DNA from: Protonemura montana
Lineage: Eukaryota; Arthropoda; Insecta; Plecoptera; Nemouridae
Direction of reading: 5' to 3'
Assembly (NCBI GenBank): GCA_947568835.1
Contig: OX387603.1
Location: 15,276,651-15,340,650 of the forward strand
Length of the DNA: 64,000 bases
Positions within the stretch are counted from its first letter, which is position 1. The number at the start of each line of letters is the position of its first letter. Positions 1-12,900 of this stretch are shown here, piece by piece. The notes under the pieces were generated by a model. That model searched no databases. It worked only from the letters and a program-made list of their open reading frames with translations, and was not told the DNA's origin. Made by a program: the position numbers and the translations under genes.

Positions 1-3000
1 TAATGACATTAATTTTCCGGTGGAAGGGGGGGGGGGGGAGTCCCGGAAAGGAAGTTGGTAGTGTGCCCAAAAGAGGTTTCGGATGTGACTCCGGCTGGGG
101 GTTGGTGGAGATAGTGCGTGTGCGAGATGCGTTTTGTGGGTGGGTTGGGAGTAGGCGGGGGCGGTACGCACATGGGAGACAGAGATTGCTTTAACATATT
201 AGCAGAGATTTACGCCAGTTTATTTCCAGATGTAAGGAAGGCGTACAGTCGCATTACAAGCCTAAAGGAAAATATCTTGACTATTTACGAGGCGATTTGA
301 ATTTTTTTTTTTTTTTTTTTTTTTGCTATTTGGGAGTTTTTTCTGTATTATAAATACGGCAACGTAGATATTCGGTTGAGCTATCAAAATCAAAATTAAT
401 CCTGAAAATCAAAAATATAAATTTCACCTATTAACATTGCTGTCATTGCTGAATCAACTGGGCGTATTTTCTGATATGTTTCTAGCTCTCGATTGTTTTC
501 TTCGATTTACCTATCTTACATTTTGGTTAAAACCAGGAAGAACTTGATCTATCAGCAGTGATGTGAGAAGACTTCCATAAACTAACGAAATATAATTTTC
601 TCATGACATTTACAGGGAGATTTTTCCTACGCTGCAGGGACAGGAACCTTCTTGAACTTACAATAAGGTATACAACTTGGCCATGAACAGGTTAATTTTT
701 AAATTGCAAGGAACCGGAACACACAAACATAAACATCTTTCCCCCTCCTACAATATGAAAATGCTCGAAGGAAAAAAAAGATAACTGCACGAATATAAAA
801 GTAGATTCAAGACCCAGGTACAATGTTCTCGGGTGCGTCAATTAGTCATTTGAGCTTAAAATAAATAAAAAAATAGACGAATTACTCTGAACAGAGTTTC
901 GCTGCGAACCAGAACACGTTAATCCCTGCATTCAAGCAATGTCCAACCAAAATCGCCCTCTGTTAATTTCGCGTTACCCCCCCATGTAAAACGAAATGCA
1001 TTCTGCCATTTCTCCACGTTTACACATGCACTATAGGTAGTAAGTAATTCCTCGCAGCCATAGCCATCTGATTTCACGGGCTAATTGTTATAAACTGCCA
1101 TGACATACCACGCGCCACACTAATTGGCCTGTTGTACACCAGATTGCAGTAGCGACACAGCGGAGGAAAGGAAATTAATAATCACATCTAATTATCTCCC
1201 AACCAGACACTTGTCGCGTGAGTTCATTACCGTTGATAAATCGATTTGATTCTGTCAGACGACCGCGAATGTAAATCAGTGGAAAAGTGCATGAAATATT
1301 TTGCAAATGCATGTTAGCATTGTTGCGGGTTAGTTGTAGCCTTCTGGTATGCATTATTGCTAATGGACACAGTACCCAATCGCGATCGAGATAAAGGTAT
1401 GTAGGGACATTTTGTTGTATATTAGATTTCGATGTGTTTCAATCGATTCGATATATCGCTACTCGCGAGAATTGAGTTGATCTACTTGTTGGGGATCTTC
1501 TTGGTTTGGCAGACCGAATTAACATTGTTTGTTTGATTTTCAGGATATTCAACTAGTAAGATGCTGTTTGTGTAAGTAGCAACTTATCAAAAAAAAAAAA
1601 AAAAAAAAAAATGCCGATTGCGAAGCCCAATGAAGGTATCTAATATTTAAGAAAGTAAATATTTGAAAATATCATTGCCAAAATTTCATTCAGGTCACTA
1701 GCAGAAATGGTTTCAAGGCCTACTTTCGTGGTTCCAAACCAAACTTCTGGTTTTTCAACTCAGATGTGACAGGTTCTCATCATGCTGTTTGTAAGATGTT
1801 GTTTTCAAACCATAATTCCTTGATTATGTCTTGTTTATTCCAGTAATTCAAGTTGGGTTGATGGATCGTTCTTTGTTGATTCTAGTTTTTTTTTGCAGAC
1901 TGCGACAGCTGATTTAAAATGGTATGAAATGAAAACTGCGTTAAAACTGAAGATATACCTACTATGTGCATAATGTGTACACCTCAAAGAAAATTGTAGT
2001 TTCAGGATTGATGTTCGCAACGAAAGATGTCTAAGGATAAGATACCATGAATAATGTATGAGCGGAATGAAGAACCAAGTGAAGAGTCTAGCTTTTACAG
2101 AAAGAGAAATAAGTGCAAGTGAAGCAATGTACCACAACACCCGGAGGGTTGTGGTGAGATGCCTTCGAACGTTTACAATTTTTAATGAAACTTGATTCGC
2201 GCCGTTTGGCGGAGAAAAAAAACACACCTCGGTATAATTCTTCCTAGGGAAGTTGACGATGTATAACGGCGTCAAGTGTTGGCGGCATGGGTGAAGTGGC
2301 GCGCTCTTTTGACCTGGCACTCGACTAAGTGCGCCCTGAACCATGTCGACTGAATTGCTGTAAGGACTGTAGGGCTCAGGTGGGGTTCGTTTTGGGGCTG
2401 GCCAGAAAGGCTAGAAATAAGTGAGCATTGGTTCTGTGTACCCTTTTCTTTATTCCTTTGTTTATGGCGAGAGAACAAGATATCAGCGGTGGTGAAGAAA
2501 TTAGTTGAGTGCCAAACCCAAACGCGTACTCAAAAAAATAGATTCTTGAAAATAAACTAATTACTATACTGTGCAGGCTTACAAAATCTTGTTTTCAATA
2601 TGTCTCTTGAAAGTTAGGTCAGGTTAGTTTCAAGGCTGAGAAAAACGAACGCGTGCTATCAAAACAAGTCCTATTCTTTTAAGTTGTAATTAATTTTACA
2701 ATTTGCTCTTGTGATTGCGGAGTATCTTGATTTTCTCATCAACTCATTTCACCAACTTCATTTCTCAGTAGAGGAAAAATACATTGAATGCGCCATATAA
2801 GACGTAGCTGTAAATTTCCATCTTTCCACCGCTCACTGGTCGAGGAGTTGACGTCAGAGCCGCTCCTTTCCTTGTACCCGCTTCAACTAGACGAGCTAAC
2901 AGCCTGTGTTTATCGCCAAATCGTTCCATTTATTCATGTCTCCAAAGTTAAAGTGTGATGTAGCATGCAGTGCGGCGGCGTCATCTTGTGTTCAAACAGA

Positions 3001-5640
3001 AAACTATTATATCACCGTTGAATTTTGAGCGGTCCTTATGTGGGCTGTGTTTTGCTATATCTGTCTAGTTGAGAGATGTTAGGAACAGTAGCGTCTTTTA
3101 GACGTTCAAATACGTTTGTAGCATGCAACGCAAACGTTGTGGTTGCAATCGCTTAATAGAAATTCGACTGTCCACCGTTACTTTCAAAATTATTAGGATA
3201 GGAGAGCATTATCATTGTTGAACGACATTGGTAACATGTTCTTATCGTGCCCTTCTTGGAAACTCTAGTTTGTTGTTGAATGTTTAATTTTATTTTGCGA
3301 ATCTCCTTGTTCTAAAGTTTTGCTATTGAGCGTGCACATTGAAAGAAACCTGTTTGTCTGAATCTGTTTCTCTTGTATCAGGCAGGAACAATACGAGTTC
3401 TGTGAACGATATGCCGAAGAAACCGGTGCATCTGTTTCCGCTGTTGTTTGTTCAAAGTTCGCTTTTGATACTGGAAACGTCACTCTTTAGGTCGATTCAT
3501 GTAAAAAAAAAAAAAAAAAAATCGAATGGTACCATATAATTGAATTTTTTTTGCTCTTTCTTCAATGTATAAAGTAGTATCACCAACTGTTCCAGCTTAT
3601 AACTCTAATTCATTTCACTCACAACTTCCTGCACGTGTCAGAAAATCAATCAAAAATAAATTAAAAACTGACTTCACATGCTACCTATCAACTCATCATA
3701 TACATTTGCTTAAAACTTCTGTAATAGGAATATCAGAGTACATATTTTTTTTTTCTGTTTTGTTCATTACATTTTTCATCTATAAACTTAACTTGTATAT
3801 ACAATTGATGTCTAGAAAATAAACTGTACATGAGTCACAAAAAAAAAATATTTTCGAATTTTCATTACGGATATTAAAACGTTGTTGACAAGTGTATTCG
3901 CACGGATCTGCACTCACCCATGAGTGACCCACCTCATCTGACACCAATATAACGCTCTCCATCCAAAGGTACAGGTAAGACCACTAAGCAGAAACCACTG
4001 CACTCTGAAACTTTACAAACACAACTACCTCCTATATATCCTATCTCTACCGCCATCTTTGATCACAATCACATTAGCAACTAACTTCAACTGAATTCAC
4101 TAATTAATAAAAGTTTTCGCTTAAGAAATCTTCTGATCCAACTCCTCGAGGCTAACGGATAAGTCAAATATAATTAACTTGTACTATCTCTAATGCTTTC
4201 CGGTTACATTTTTCTTAAGACAAACAAGATTTCCTTTCATCTTGCTAATTTGAAGAGACTTCTGAAACCTCAAGACGATGATTCCGAGCTCTCCCACCAC
4301 ATCCCATCCTTCTACCCTGCTTGACTTCAAGGTCTTCTGCGTATTGAAGGTGGCATCACATAAAGTAAATATTCTTGACTTATCAATCGAGCAATAACAT
4401 CAGATAGGAATTTTCTCGGAAGCAAGATGTATAAAATTAAAATACGCCATCGGAAAGGAAGATCATTTTCCGAATACTGCCTTACACCTGCGATAAGAAG
4501 CTATGTCCCAGTTCTCTGACTCGCTTTCATTTCTGTTATGAGTTTTCTTCGTATCCAACAAATAACGCGAGTTCTGGGGAATCTCTTGGAGCGAAAGTCT
4601 ATTACTTTTTTTTTTTGTTTAGGAAGTGAGCTTATAGACCTGAATCAAATTCAGAAGACTTGTGCGAGGCCGGATTCATTTAAAAAATACAAAAAAAGTC
4701 AGCACTGTACTAGCATCATCCATGAAACGTTGCAGCTGTTCTCGCAAGGGATTCTTTCAGGTTATCATGATAAAGCATTCGTCGGTCCAATTATGGATTG
4801 CATTTGAACTAAAGGATTGCACTGATAAATTTCGAAACATTCAAGCTGCTTTTCTATGCTGGTTCAAATGATATGCCATTGCGATTTTAAACAATGGGAA
4901 GGCTACAAGAACCACGACAAACGATTTGTAGGTATATACTACGAAGGGAAATTTGTCATCGGTCAAACCGTTAGCGGACACCGTGCACTGCAGTTGGAAT
5001 CCCATTGTTTCTGCTCGAATGCAACTGATGCACATTGTCTGCACGATCATTGTACAACTCTACTCAGAACAGTCCTCAAACTTCTGTCTCCCCCTTAACC
5101 CCCCCTTTGCGACCGAACCTGTGGACAATAACGCATCCTGTACACGCGAGCTTGATTATTTTACTTTATTTTCTTGTTCGACTTGCAGTTCCGAACAAGG
5201 CCAATGGTACACTCATTACCATTCGGGCTGCAATGTAAACTTGCTAACTTAAATTAAATAGTATGTGCACGTATATAACGACTATACCTCTCCCCTAAGA
5301 CTACAAGATCCGTCCACCACTCGAAGTTGTATACTAACTCCTTAATTAAAAGTGTATTACACATATATACGAAGACGATCGTGTCAGATTTTCTTTCAAT
5401 CTTACAAAATCAGATTCTGGAAATGAAAAGGAATGTTCTCGTTATTGTACAAGTTTACAAACATCTGATCTTTCTGCAGCGTTAATTCTTTGCAAGTTTT
5501 TCCCCTGATTTCATTGTCCCTTTTCATTAGTCGGTACTCTCAGAGTGCCGGTACCAAACCGTGCGACGGGCACATCTAGTATAGGTAATCACGTCAGTTA
5601 CCGTCAATCTATACTAATTAATAAGAGTGTCGTCTTTCCT
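1..5640. other. AT-rich noncoding DNA
   Basis: No supported gene. Homopolymers: G13 at 26-38, T23 at 302-324, A23 at 1589-1611, A-run at 3503-3521. Between 1020 and 1460 the sequence is more complex, with homeodomain-type TAATTA/ATTAAT sites and CGATCG-rich pieces, and TTGACGTCAG (CRE core) occurs near 2848. Both could be regulatory. The longest ORF (1835-2344, minus) shows no recognisable domain. Confidence -1.
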
Positions 5641-7870
5641 CGCCTCAACGTCAACACCAATAAGATGTTACATTGATAACACCCCACCCCTCCCCCCCCC
5701 CCCCCCGACACCACGACAGACGCACCCTAAATTCGGCACCCAAGTCGAGTCCCGTGGAATTGGACCTAAATAAACCCCGATTTTAATTAGCAACTCTCGT
5801 ATTAATTTGTACTCGGTGGCTTCTCGATGCGCGACTCAACACAAAGTTAATTTGCGGCTTCGAGATTTCACGCCATAACAAACTTATACTGTCTCTAGCC
5901 CTGTTAGTTAGTAATTAATATCCGTTTGTTTAAATTGTGATGTATTTCGATCATTTAACTTTCGGTTAAAACAACCCCAGCTTACCTATGTGGCTCGATA
6001 GTTAGATTAATTACCGTGTTATGTACTAGGTGTAGTCGAAACGTGTTTCGCCCACCGAATTGACGGAATGTTTGAATGTCCTCCTCGGTTAAAGGTATGT
6101 ACATTTTAGCGACACTCGCTTGTTTTCGGGGGGGTGGGGGGGGGGGGGGGGAGCAGTCCCACAATTGGTGTCGGTTAACCAGGTCAAAGCAAACCATGGC
6201 GTAGTCCAATCGAACGTCCATGCAACATCTCGCCGGGAGCTAAATACAACCGAAACACGCGCCCAAAACGGCCGAAAACCAAAGGATTTAATGAAATTCG
6301 TAATCACGACTACACATGGCTTTGCGCGTCGCACTCTGACAGAAATGAGGATTTCCCAGGGTGGCGTCACACCCTTTGCAACGGGTGCGAGTGAGAGGGG
6401 GCTCTTTTGGACGCTCTGGTGTCGGATAAAGAAGGCACGCTGTCGATTGCATGAGTGTGGGTGCAACGGGACTAACGATTTGCTGTCGGCGCAAATTCGA
6501 GTAATTACTTGTGAGAGGAGGGCTGTTGGCCAGAAGGGGTGGTAGGGGGCATGGGGGGGGGGGCAGCAGTTATTTCATACAAGTCGTCGACGAGCATGGG
6601 ATCAAGATTAAATTGAGTAAATAACAGCTATGGGAACATGGGAAGTCATGTAAAAAGATATGTGGGGTTCTTGTGTTTGTGTGTGTGTGTGTGTGTGTTT
6701 GTGTTTTTGAAATAAAACAAATTGATGCTAATTTGGCTGGCTGGCCCTTTTGGTGGCTAAGAGGTGTCATTTGTATAGACCGCTTAGCTAGCTGCATGTG
6801 ATTTGTTGGAAACTGATTTCACTGAAAAGTTCTGCGCGAAAATGGAAATGAAGAATACGAAATGGTTAGTCTTCTGCGATTTACAGTTACGACGAGTCTA
6901 ATTCAGGTGCGAATAGCGATCGCTTAGCGAAATAATTTTAAAGTTCAATTGAGAGAACAGCTGGACATTCCGTGGAAAATCAGCACACGTGGCTTATTCG
7001 GAGCGCCTTGACAATGGCCGAGAGTTCCCGTTAGTTATACGGACCCCTCACCGATAATAAATTCGATTTCTGTAATCTGTACCCGGTAACTTCTTGGTCG
7101 AATCTCCCGGTCACGGCTGGTCGGCCATGGATAAGATATTGCCAACCGGTGTGGCGAAAAGAAGATGATACCGGCGATGACATTTAGAAAGGAAAACCGA
7201 AATGGAGCTCGGAAAGATATCGCATCGCCGCATGTCGCGCGCATAAATTAAAACTATTGATAACTTCATGTGTCCTTTTGTTTTCCGCCCGCGAAACGTG
7301 GCCGCTTCCCTCTCCTCTCTTTTCCACCACGGAGTTCCATCGAGTTCCACGTCTGAGCACACGTCCATGATATTTTCACCCGGCGCTGCAATAACTTAAA
7401 TAAAACAAGAAAGAAATTTTGAAGTACGTCGCCCGGCCACGGCCGCTCCATATCATAACATGATTTACATTCTACGCGACTCGGAGTTAAAATATTCCAT
7501 TCGTTCCTTTCGTTCACTTTTTCTCCCCTAAATAACTTTTTTTTTACATTTCGGAATAATAGCTATAAATCGTTTTGCAGAATTGGAGATTTCCTTCCGA
7601 AGTTATTTTAACTGTAAGCCATGTTTCACAGGACTTCCGGTTCCTGGACTTCCGCTAGTGCTTCCGATTTGTGCACAGTGCTCTGTTGCCCGGCGCGGGA
7701 CGCTCTAATAAGACAAAGTTGTTGGGAGGGGCAAAGGGGGTGGAGGTTTGCATAACAATTAAAACAAACCATAATCACACCCGGGCCTTTCCCTTTCCAG
7801 TTGCCATCCCATCGCTTCCCTCCGCTCGCGGGGAGATGGCTAATTTTATTGCCGTGCGCTAATTATTGTA
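5641..7870. other. CpG-enriched noncoding block with G/C homopolymers
   Basis: Contains C15 (5692-5706), G16 (6136-6151), G11 (6553-6563) and a TG repeat near 6671-6711. Clusters of TTAATT/TAATTA sites occur at 5780-5920. Segments 6190-6480 and 6900-7530 are CpG-rich and complex, unlike the flanks, and read like conserved regulatory DNA rather than coding sequence. Open frames on both strands are not convincing. Confidence -1.
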
Positions 7871-10800
7871 TTCTCTCTTGTACTTCGTGCTCTGCGACAA
7901 GTTGCATTTTGATGTCCCATAGAGTTTTGTTTGGATAGCCATGAGATACCACTGCGCAATGATCAGAAACATAGAAACATGGTATCATGAAAACAGCGTG
8001 GAAAATAAATATAGTAAACAATTGATGAGCAGAAAAAGGCGATTGCAAAAAAAACAGACGTCTGTGACTCTACACATCTGTCACTCCTGCATTTTGTGAT
8101 TTGGCATAATTTGTTAAAATCGAATGCGAGTACAGCACACATTCTACTCGACTCTGGTGCCCATGACCAGTGACCATCTCAATTTTGTTTCGCGATGATC
8201 ACATATTTTCTCGTCCCAAGAGTTACAGGATCGCTTATCACTCTTGAACTCCAAAGAACCCATTCTTATTTTATGACAGTAATACGCTAGGACGATCTTA
8301 CTGACGTTTTTGACGAATGGAGTGAGGAACAACCTTGAGAGCATACATAAATTGGGTATAATCTCATCCCAAGTCGGCGTGCCAATACTGCGTTTGGATA
8401 CTGCTTATTGCTTCATTCATCCAAGATCACACCCTAAATAAAATTGAAGATTGCAGGACTCGTGTACTTGGTGCATAGAACTGTTATCAAATGTTGTATG
8501 CACGTAGGCAGAAAGTAATGATCTAGAAACTAAAGATAACTCACTCATCTTCGTTTCCTTTTTTAGAGTCAAGACCACCATGCTTCAGAATAAGCCATGT
8601 AAAATGGCAAAATTCAGCCCACTTAAGACATCAATTTCAAATCAAGTTAACATCCAGTCATTCGACCACTAAACGAGCTCAACTCGCGTTATTTTTATTG
8701 TTCTTATGTTGCCAACAAAGCTGCAAACGTAATAAAATTGCAACCCATCCCTTTTCCGCGTTATCAAAAGACACCCAGAGTGATGTGGTGGCAAAATTGC
8801 GCACTATTAACCCACGCGATGTGCGTCCGGCAATTGCGTTTCCCATCTCGGTCGACTAGTTCACAACACTGCCATTTAATCATAGTAGGTACTCTAAAAC
8901 GAGCGACCCCAATGCGTAACCTAGTGATACATCGTCACTGCCATTGGCACCTAAATGGCCACTTTATTCCAAAACACTATGGTGTCTAGTGAAACCATCC
9001 ATGGAGCTATGTCCCTGTGATACACATGCCCGAGGAATGTTTCGGTTGTGTATCGAAAGAAAAGAATGTAACATTGTATAACTAATGGATGATACCACGC
9101 CCATATAAGCTGTACATATATACCGCAAAGACTGTCCTTGTTCTCTTAGTGCGGATATATCTGGCCAGGAACCAAAACGGCCCTTTCGGTAGCGGCGACT
9201 ATCCTCGCGCGACGGGGCCATGCTTATGACCCCATCCCCCCATCGTTTATTCCCATTGAACGTAAATTTGCTGACTGCTCAAGTGTAGCATGGTGTAACC
9301 ATATTATATAGAGGAGCAGCGTGGTGAACGAACGGTCAAGCCAACTCTTGGTCACTACGCTATCTCTAGTTCTCACACCAGAATGGCCAGGGCAGAAACT
9401 ATATACTAGATAATATATAGGAGCACGAAGTCAGCGAGAAATTTTATATTTATCTAGTTTCTTTCCTCATTTATTTTACGGGGTGTCTCTGGAAATTACG
9501 TCACATTTTATAAATGGTTGAGCGGATTGGGTGCGTGGGTAGTGGTAACTCTTTCCACACCTCAAGCCGTTAAGCAAGGCTACATCGACTCGGAAGGTAT
9601 CACTTTTTTTTTGATGAGTTGAGATTGGTCTAGTGTAAAAATATAATGAGAAAATTGTGACATTTTCCTAACGACACACTCTCAGCCATGCTCTCAGCAA
9701 CACAAATGCCAGTTAAGTGTGCTTTCTTTCACATTATGTGATATGTTTCTTTCAAGGTAACTAGATAATAACATTTGACAATGGTGACAGCATTAAGTTT
9801 ATATATTTAATCAGAAGGCCAAGCTTTCTGCTGAAAAACGAGCCGGCAACATGTGGTAACTCTAGGTGCCACCCGATAGAGCATGAGGCCGTCATTTTTT
9901 ACAAACATCTAAAATTAAAAAATTATGACTCAAAATATCGATACATGTATATCAATAGTGAAGTTTAGCATTAATAAAGGTAGCGTAATAATAATTCTTC
10001 ACACTCGAAACGACGGTAACTCTAATTTGGTCGGTAAAGTAGTTATTTTGCAGCCGTTCCTCGCGACGACAGTTTAATATTAGCGGTGAAAGGTAGTATT
10101 GGATTATCGAAATCGTTTAATTTAATTAAAATTAAATCAAATAGTTTATCTTTAATTATGTAATTGATATCCAAATACCGACCGCTGGTTTATCCGACAT
10201 CGAATCTAAGCCGAATCGTAAAATCCTTTTGTAGACGTACGCTAGTAAAAGAAACTTGCTATTTAAACTCCTTTAATTTCCGTTATCATGAAACCTTGCG
10301 GTTCCGGTACAAAGTTACCCCTTGCTATTTATTAGCCGCTTTTCTAGCCAATTTTCACACAACATTCACTAAAGGGAAATTCAATTGCGAGGAAATCAAT
10401 GAGGTTCCCGTTTCGATCCAGGCAATTGTCAATGTGCTGTGATCCCCTTTAATATGCGCTAACGCAAACTACCTGTCACGAAAATAATTAAATAACACCT
10501 TCAACAACTTTGACTCAATACTTTGACAAAATCATGCATTTCAGAAAATGAACTCCTTCTTCTAATACATTCCAATATTTTCGCACAACATCCATGGCAA
10601 TAAAACATTTTACCTACCTCTCTTCCAGTCGCCACCCAGCCATTACATCAACTTGAGCCAAAAGCAACTTTACACCTCTGATATCTCAATCACTTAAAAA
10701 TACGTGATTTTAAATTAATCTTTACTTGAAATAATGACACAATAACCCACGCAACATTTTCATGTTTGCGACTTGCGATCAGGTGTATTACTGATTCTGT

Positions 10801-12599
10801 GTCGGATGCTTTTAAGGTCGAACGCAGCTAGGACATTAGTAAATCACTGTTCTGAGCTAAAATGCGATAAATTATACCGAATAATACTACCTGCCGAGGT
10901 TTGTTTACAGTTACTCTAATATTATGGGTTGTCCTAAGGTATTCAAAGCAATTAGTACTATCTGGCATTTGCGATCTCATGTATATTGCATTGTATATGT
11001 ACCTACCTTGTAGGCAATATAATTGCAGGTGAATGTGATTAAAAGTTGTGCTTGTCTTGAGGTTTGTAACGGGTGAAATCTTCATGTAGTATTGTAACAA
11101 GAACAATTTGACTACTAATACAATTACGATGGCATTAACTGTAAACAATGCATTCAAACAAAAAATAAAAGTTTTTCATGACAAAAACTATTTGAACTGG
11201 AGTTAGAATGCTAAGTTAAGAACAACTAAATTTCCGAACTTTTCGTAGCTTGTACCTGTTACTTTATCAAGGGTGAAAGCGGACCTGAATATTTTCCGAT
11301 AACAAAAGAACCACAACAAATTTTAAAAAGTACCTAGTTCAAGCATCCTAAATGCATGAGACATGAGTCTAAAAACCAGTATAAAGTTTTTTCATATCGT
11401 GTGATTCCTTCTCTCAAAATGCATCTTAGGAACTTCAAACAAACCCCAATTAACGATCCACCCACGAACAAACGTGTGATACAACACTTTGATTTTGAAC
11501 AAGAGAGCACGTACTTTCACCACTTCGAGGTACTAGTTAGTTGTTAGTTGCAATTTCTTCTGGTAATTGCAACCACAGTTAATTGCAACGAGTCGCTTTT
11601 CAATTACGTGCACGTCTAAAAAGGGTAAAAGTTTACCAAGAAACAACAGGTTTCGAAGAAATCTAAGAAATACTTGCCCCTCTTTCAAAGTAATAGGCAC
11701 CAATTCCGACCTGTCATTCTTCTCCAAAATAACATAAGGAAAGGAAATAACCAAACGCATGTATTTGAATTCAGGAGCTCTTAAATTTATGAGATATATG
11801 CAGAGTCATCTGAAACTTTGGTATATCTTTACCAAAAACCAATAACCAAAAACCACCAATTAACTGATTTAAATGTACCATTTTACCAAAAACCGTAGAC
11901 CATTCGGCATTCTCTCAAGCGTCACAGCGACCTCTTAGTTTCTCTTTCCGAAAATGACAATGCAGTAGATATCATAACATATCTAGCATTAGATATCTTT
12001 ACAGTGCAAGGGACTTCAGTAAATTGACTGGTAACTCGTCATCTTGATACGTGTTGATTTAAATTGACAGTGTGAAAAGTGTTCAGAAACAACTGCAAGA
12101 CCCTCCCCCTTACACCTCCGTCCCAATTCCCCAGCGTTTCTGTGCACGTGGTGGACACCGAAATATTTTGGCCTCTCGAATGATTTCATTTAGATATAAA
12201 TTATAAACCGAAGTATAGTTATATTGTTTTTTTTTTTGGCCAAAAGCACACCCAAAATGCTTAAACACATCTTCCAAAAAAAATACTTTCATTTAAAATG
12301 ATCTTGACTTTGCTGCTAAGAGACATCCGAAAAACGTTCCAAAACTCTATTATCCTAAAGTTCGCCTTACCCGAAGGTACGTTTCCCGGTTTGCAATGCT
12401 CAAAATCCGTGGATAAGTTCAAGTTAACTACTTTAAAAACGAAAGCTTAAAATCAAAACATCTTTTCTTTAGAAAGGCACTAAGCCAAAAAAACACATTC
12501 GGCAAAATAGAACATGGTTCAATATATCATAAAGCCACGAAAAAAATCCGCAACTTTTAGAGAACCAACCACGCGACCATTTTCAAAATCAAAAATCTC
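7871..12599. other. AT-rich noncoding DNA
   Basis: Nothing gene-like. The region 10020-10450 is dense in AT-rich homeodomain-type sites, including the near-palindromic TTTAATTTAATTAAAATTAA around 10110. The ORF at 10164-10442 has no features of a protein family. Confidence -1.
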
Positions 12600-12900
12600 A
12601 GATTAAATAAAATTATACGGCATTTGCATTCGTCGATCGTGAACGTACGGTGGATGCGAAATCAAAATTCAAAAAAATACGCGTTTCTCGTTCCAATCAA
12701 TATATTAAAACCCCCCTTGACAGCTGTCACCGATCGCGATCGACTAGCATGGTATTCAATTAGGGGTTAAAAAATGCAGCCCTTCAGCTAACGGATGGCA
12801 TTGGCGAGGGGTGGATGGGGGGTGCAAGTGCTATCAAGGGGTATTCGGTTTCTTGTCGGCAACGCTGCAGGCGGCATAAAGTCAAACTTATTCGCAATTA
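12600..12900. promoter_or_regulatory. Candidate enhancer with two adjacent 12-bp palindromes
   Basis: TGACAGCTGTCA (12718-12729), the TGIF/TALE-homeodomain dimer motif with a central CAGCTG E-box, is followed after one base by the perfect palindrome CGATCGCGATCG (12731-12742). Around them are TTTGCATT and G-rich GGGGTGGATGGGGGG. The block has more CpG than its flanks and no credible ORF. Confidence -1.

Noticed and set aside
1835..2344. 169-codon minus-strand open frame
   Set aside because: AT-driven composition, no recognisable domain, no splice context and no similarity to any family I know. Probably a chance ORF.
6120..6545. 141-codon plus-strand frame, with a 125-codon frame antisense to it
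   Set aside because: It starts in a G homopolymer that gives an artificial poly-Gly/Pro run, is open on both strands and has no family resemblance. CpG-rich noncoding DNA explains it better.
10164..10442. 92-codon plus-strand frame
   Set aside because: No domain, AT-rich surroundings and no splice signals that would join it to other exons.
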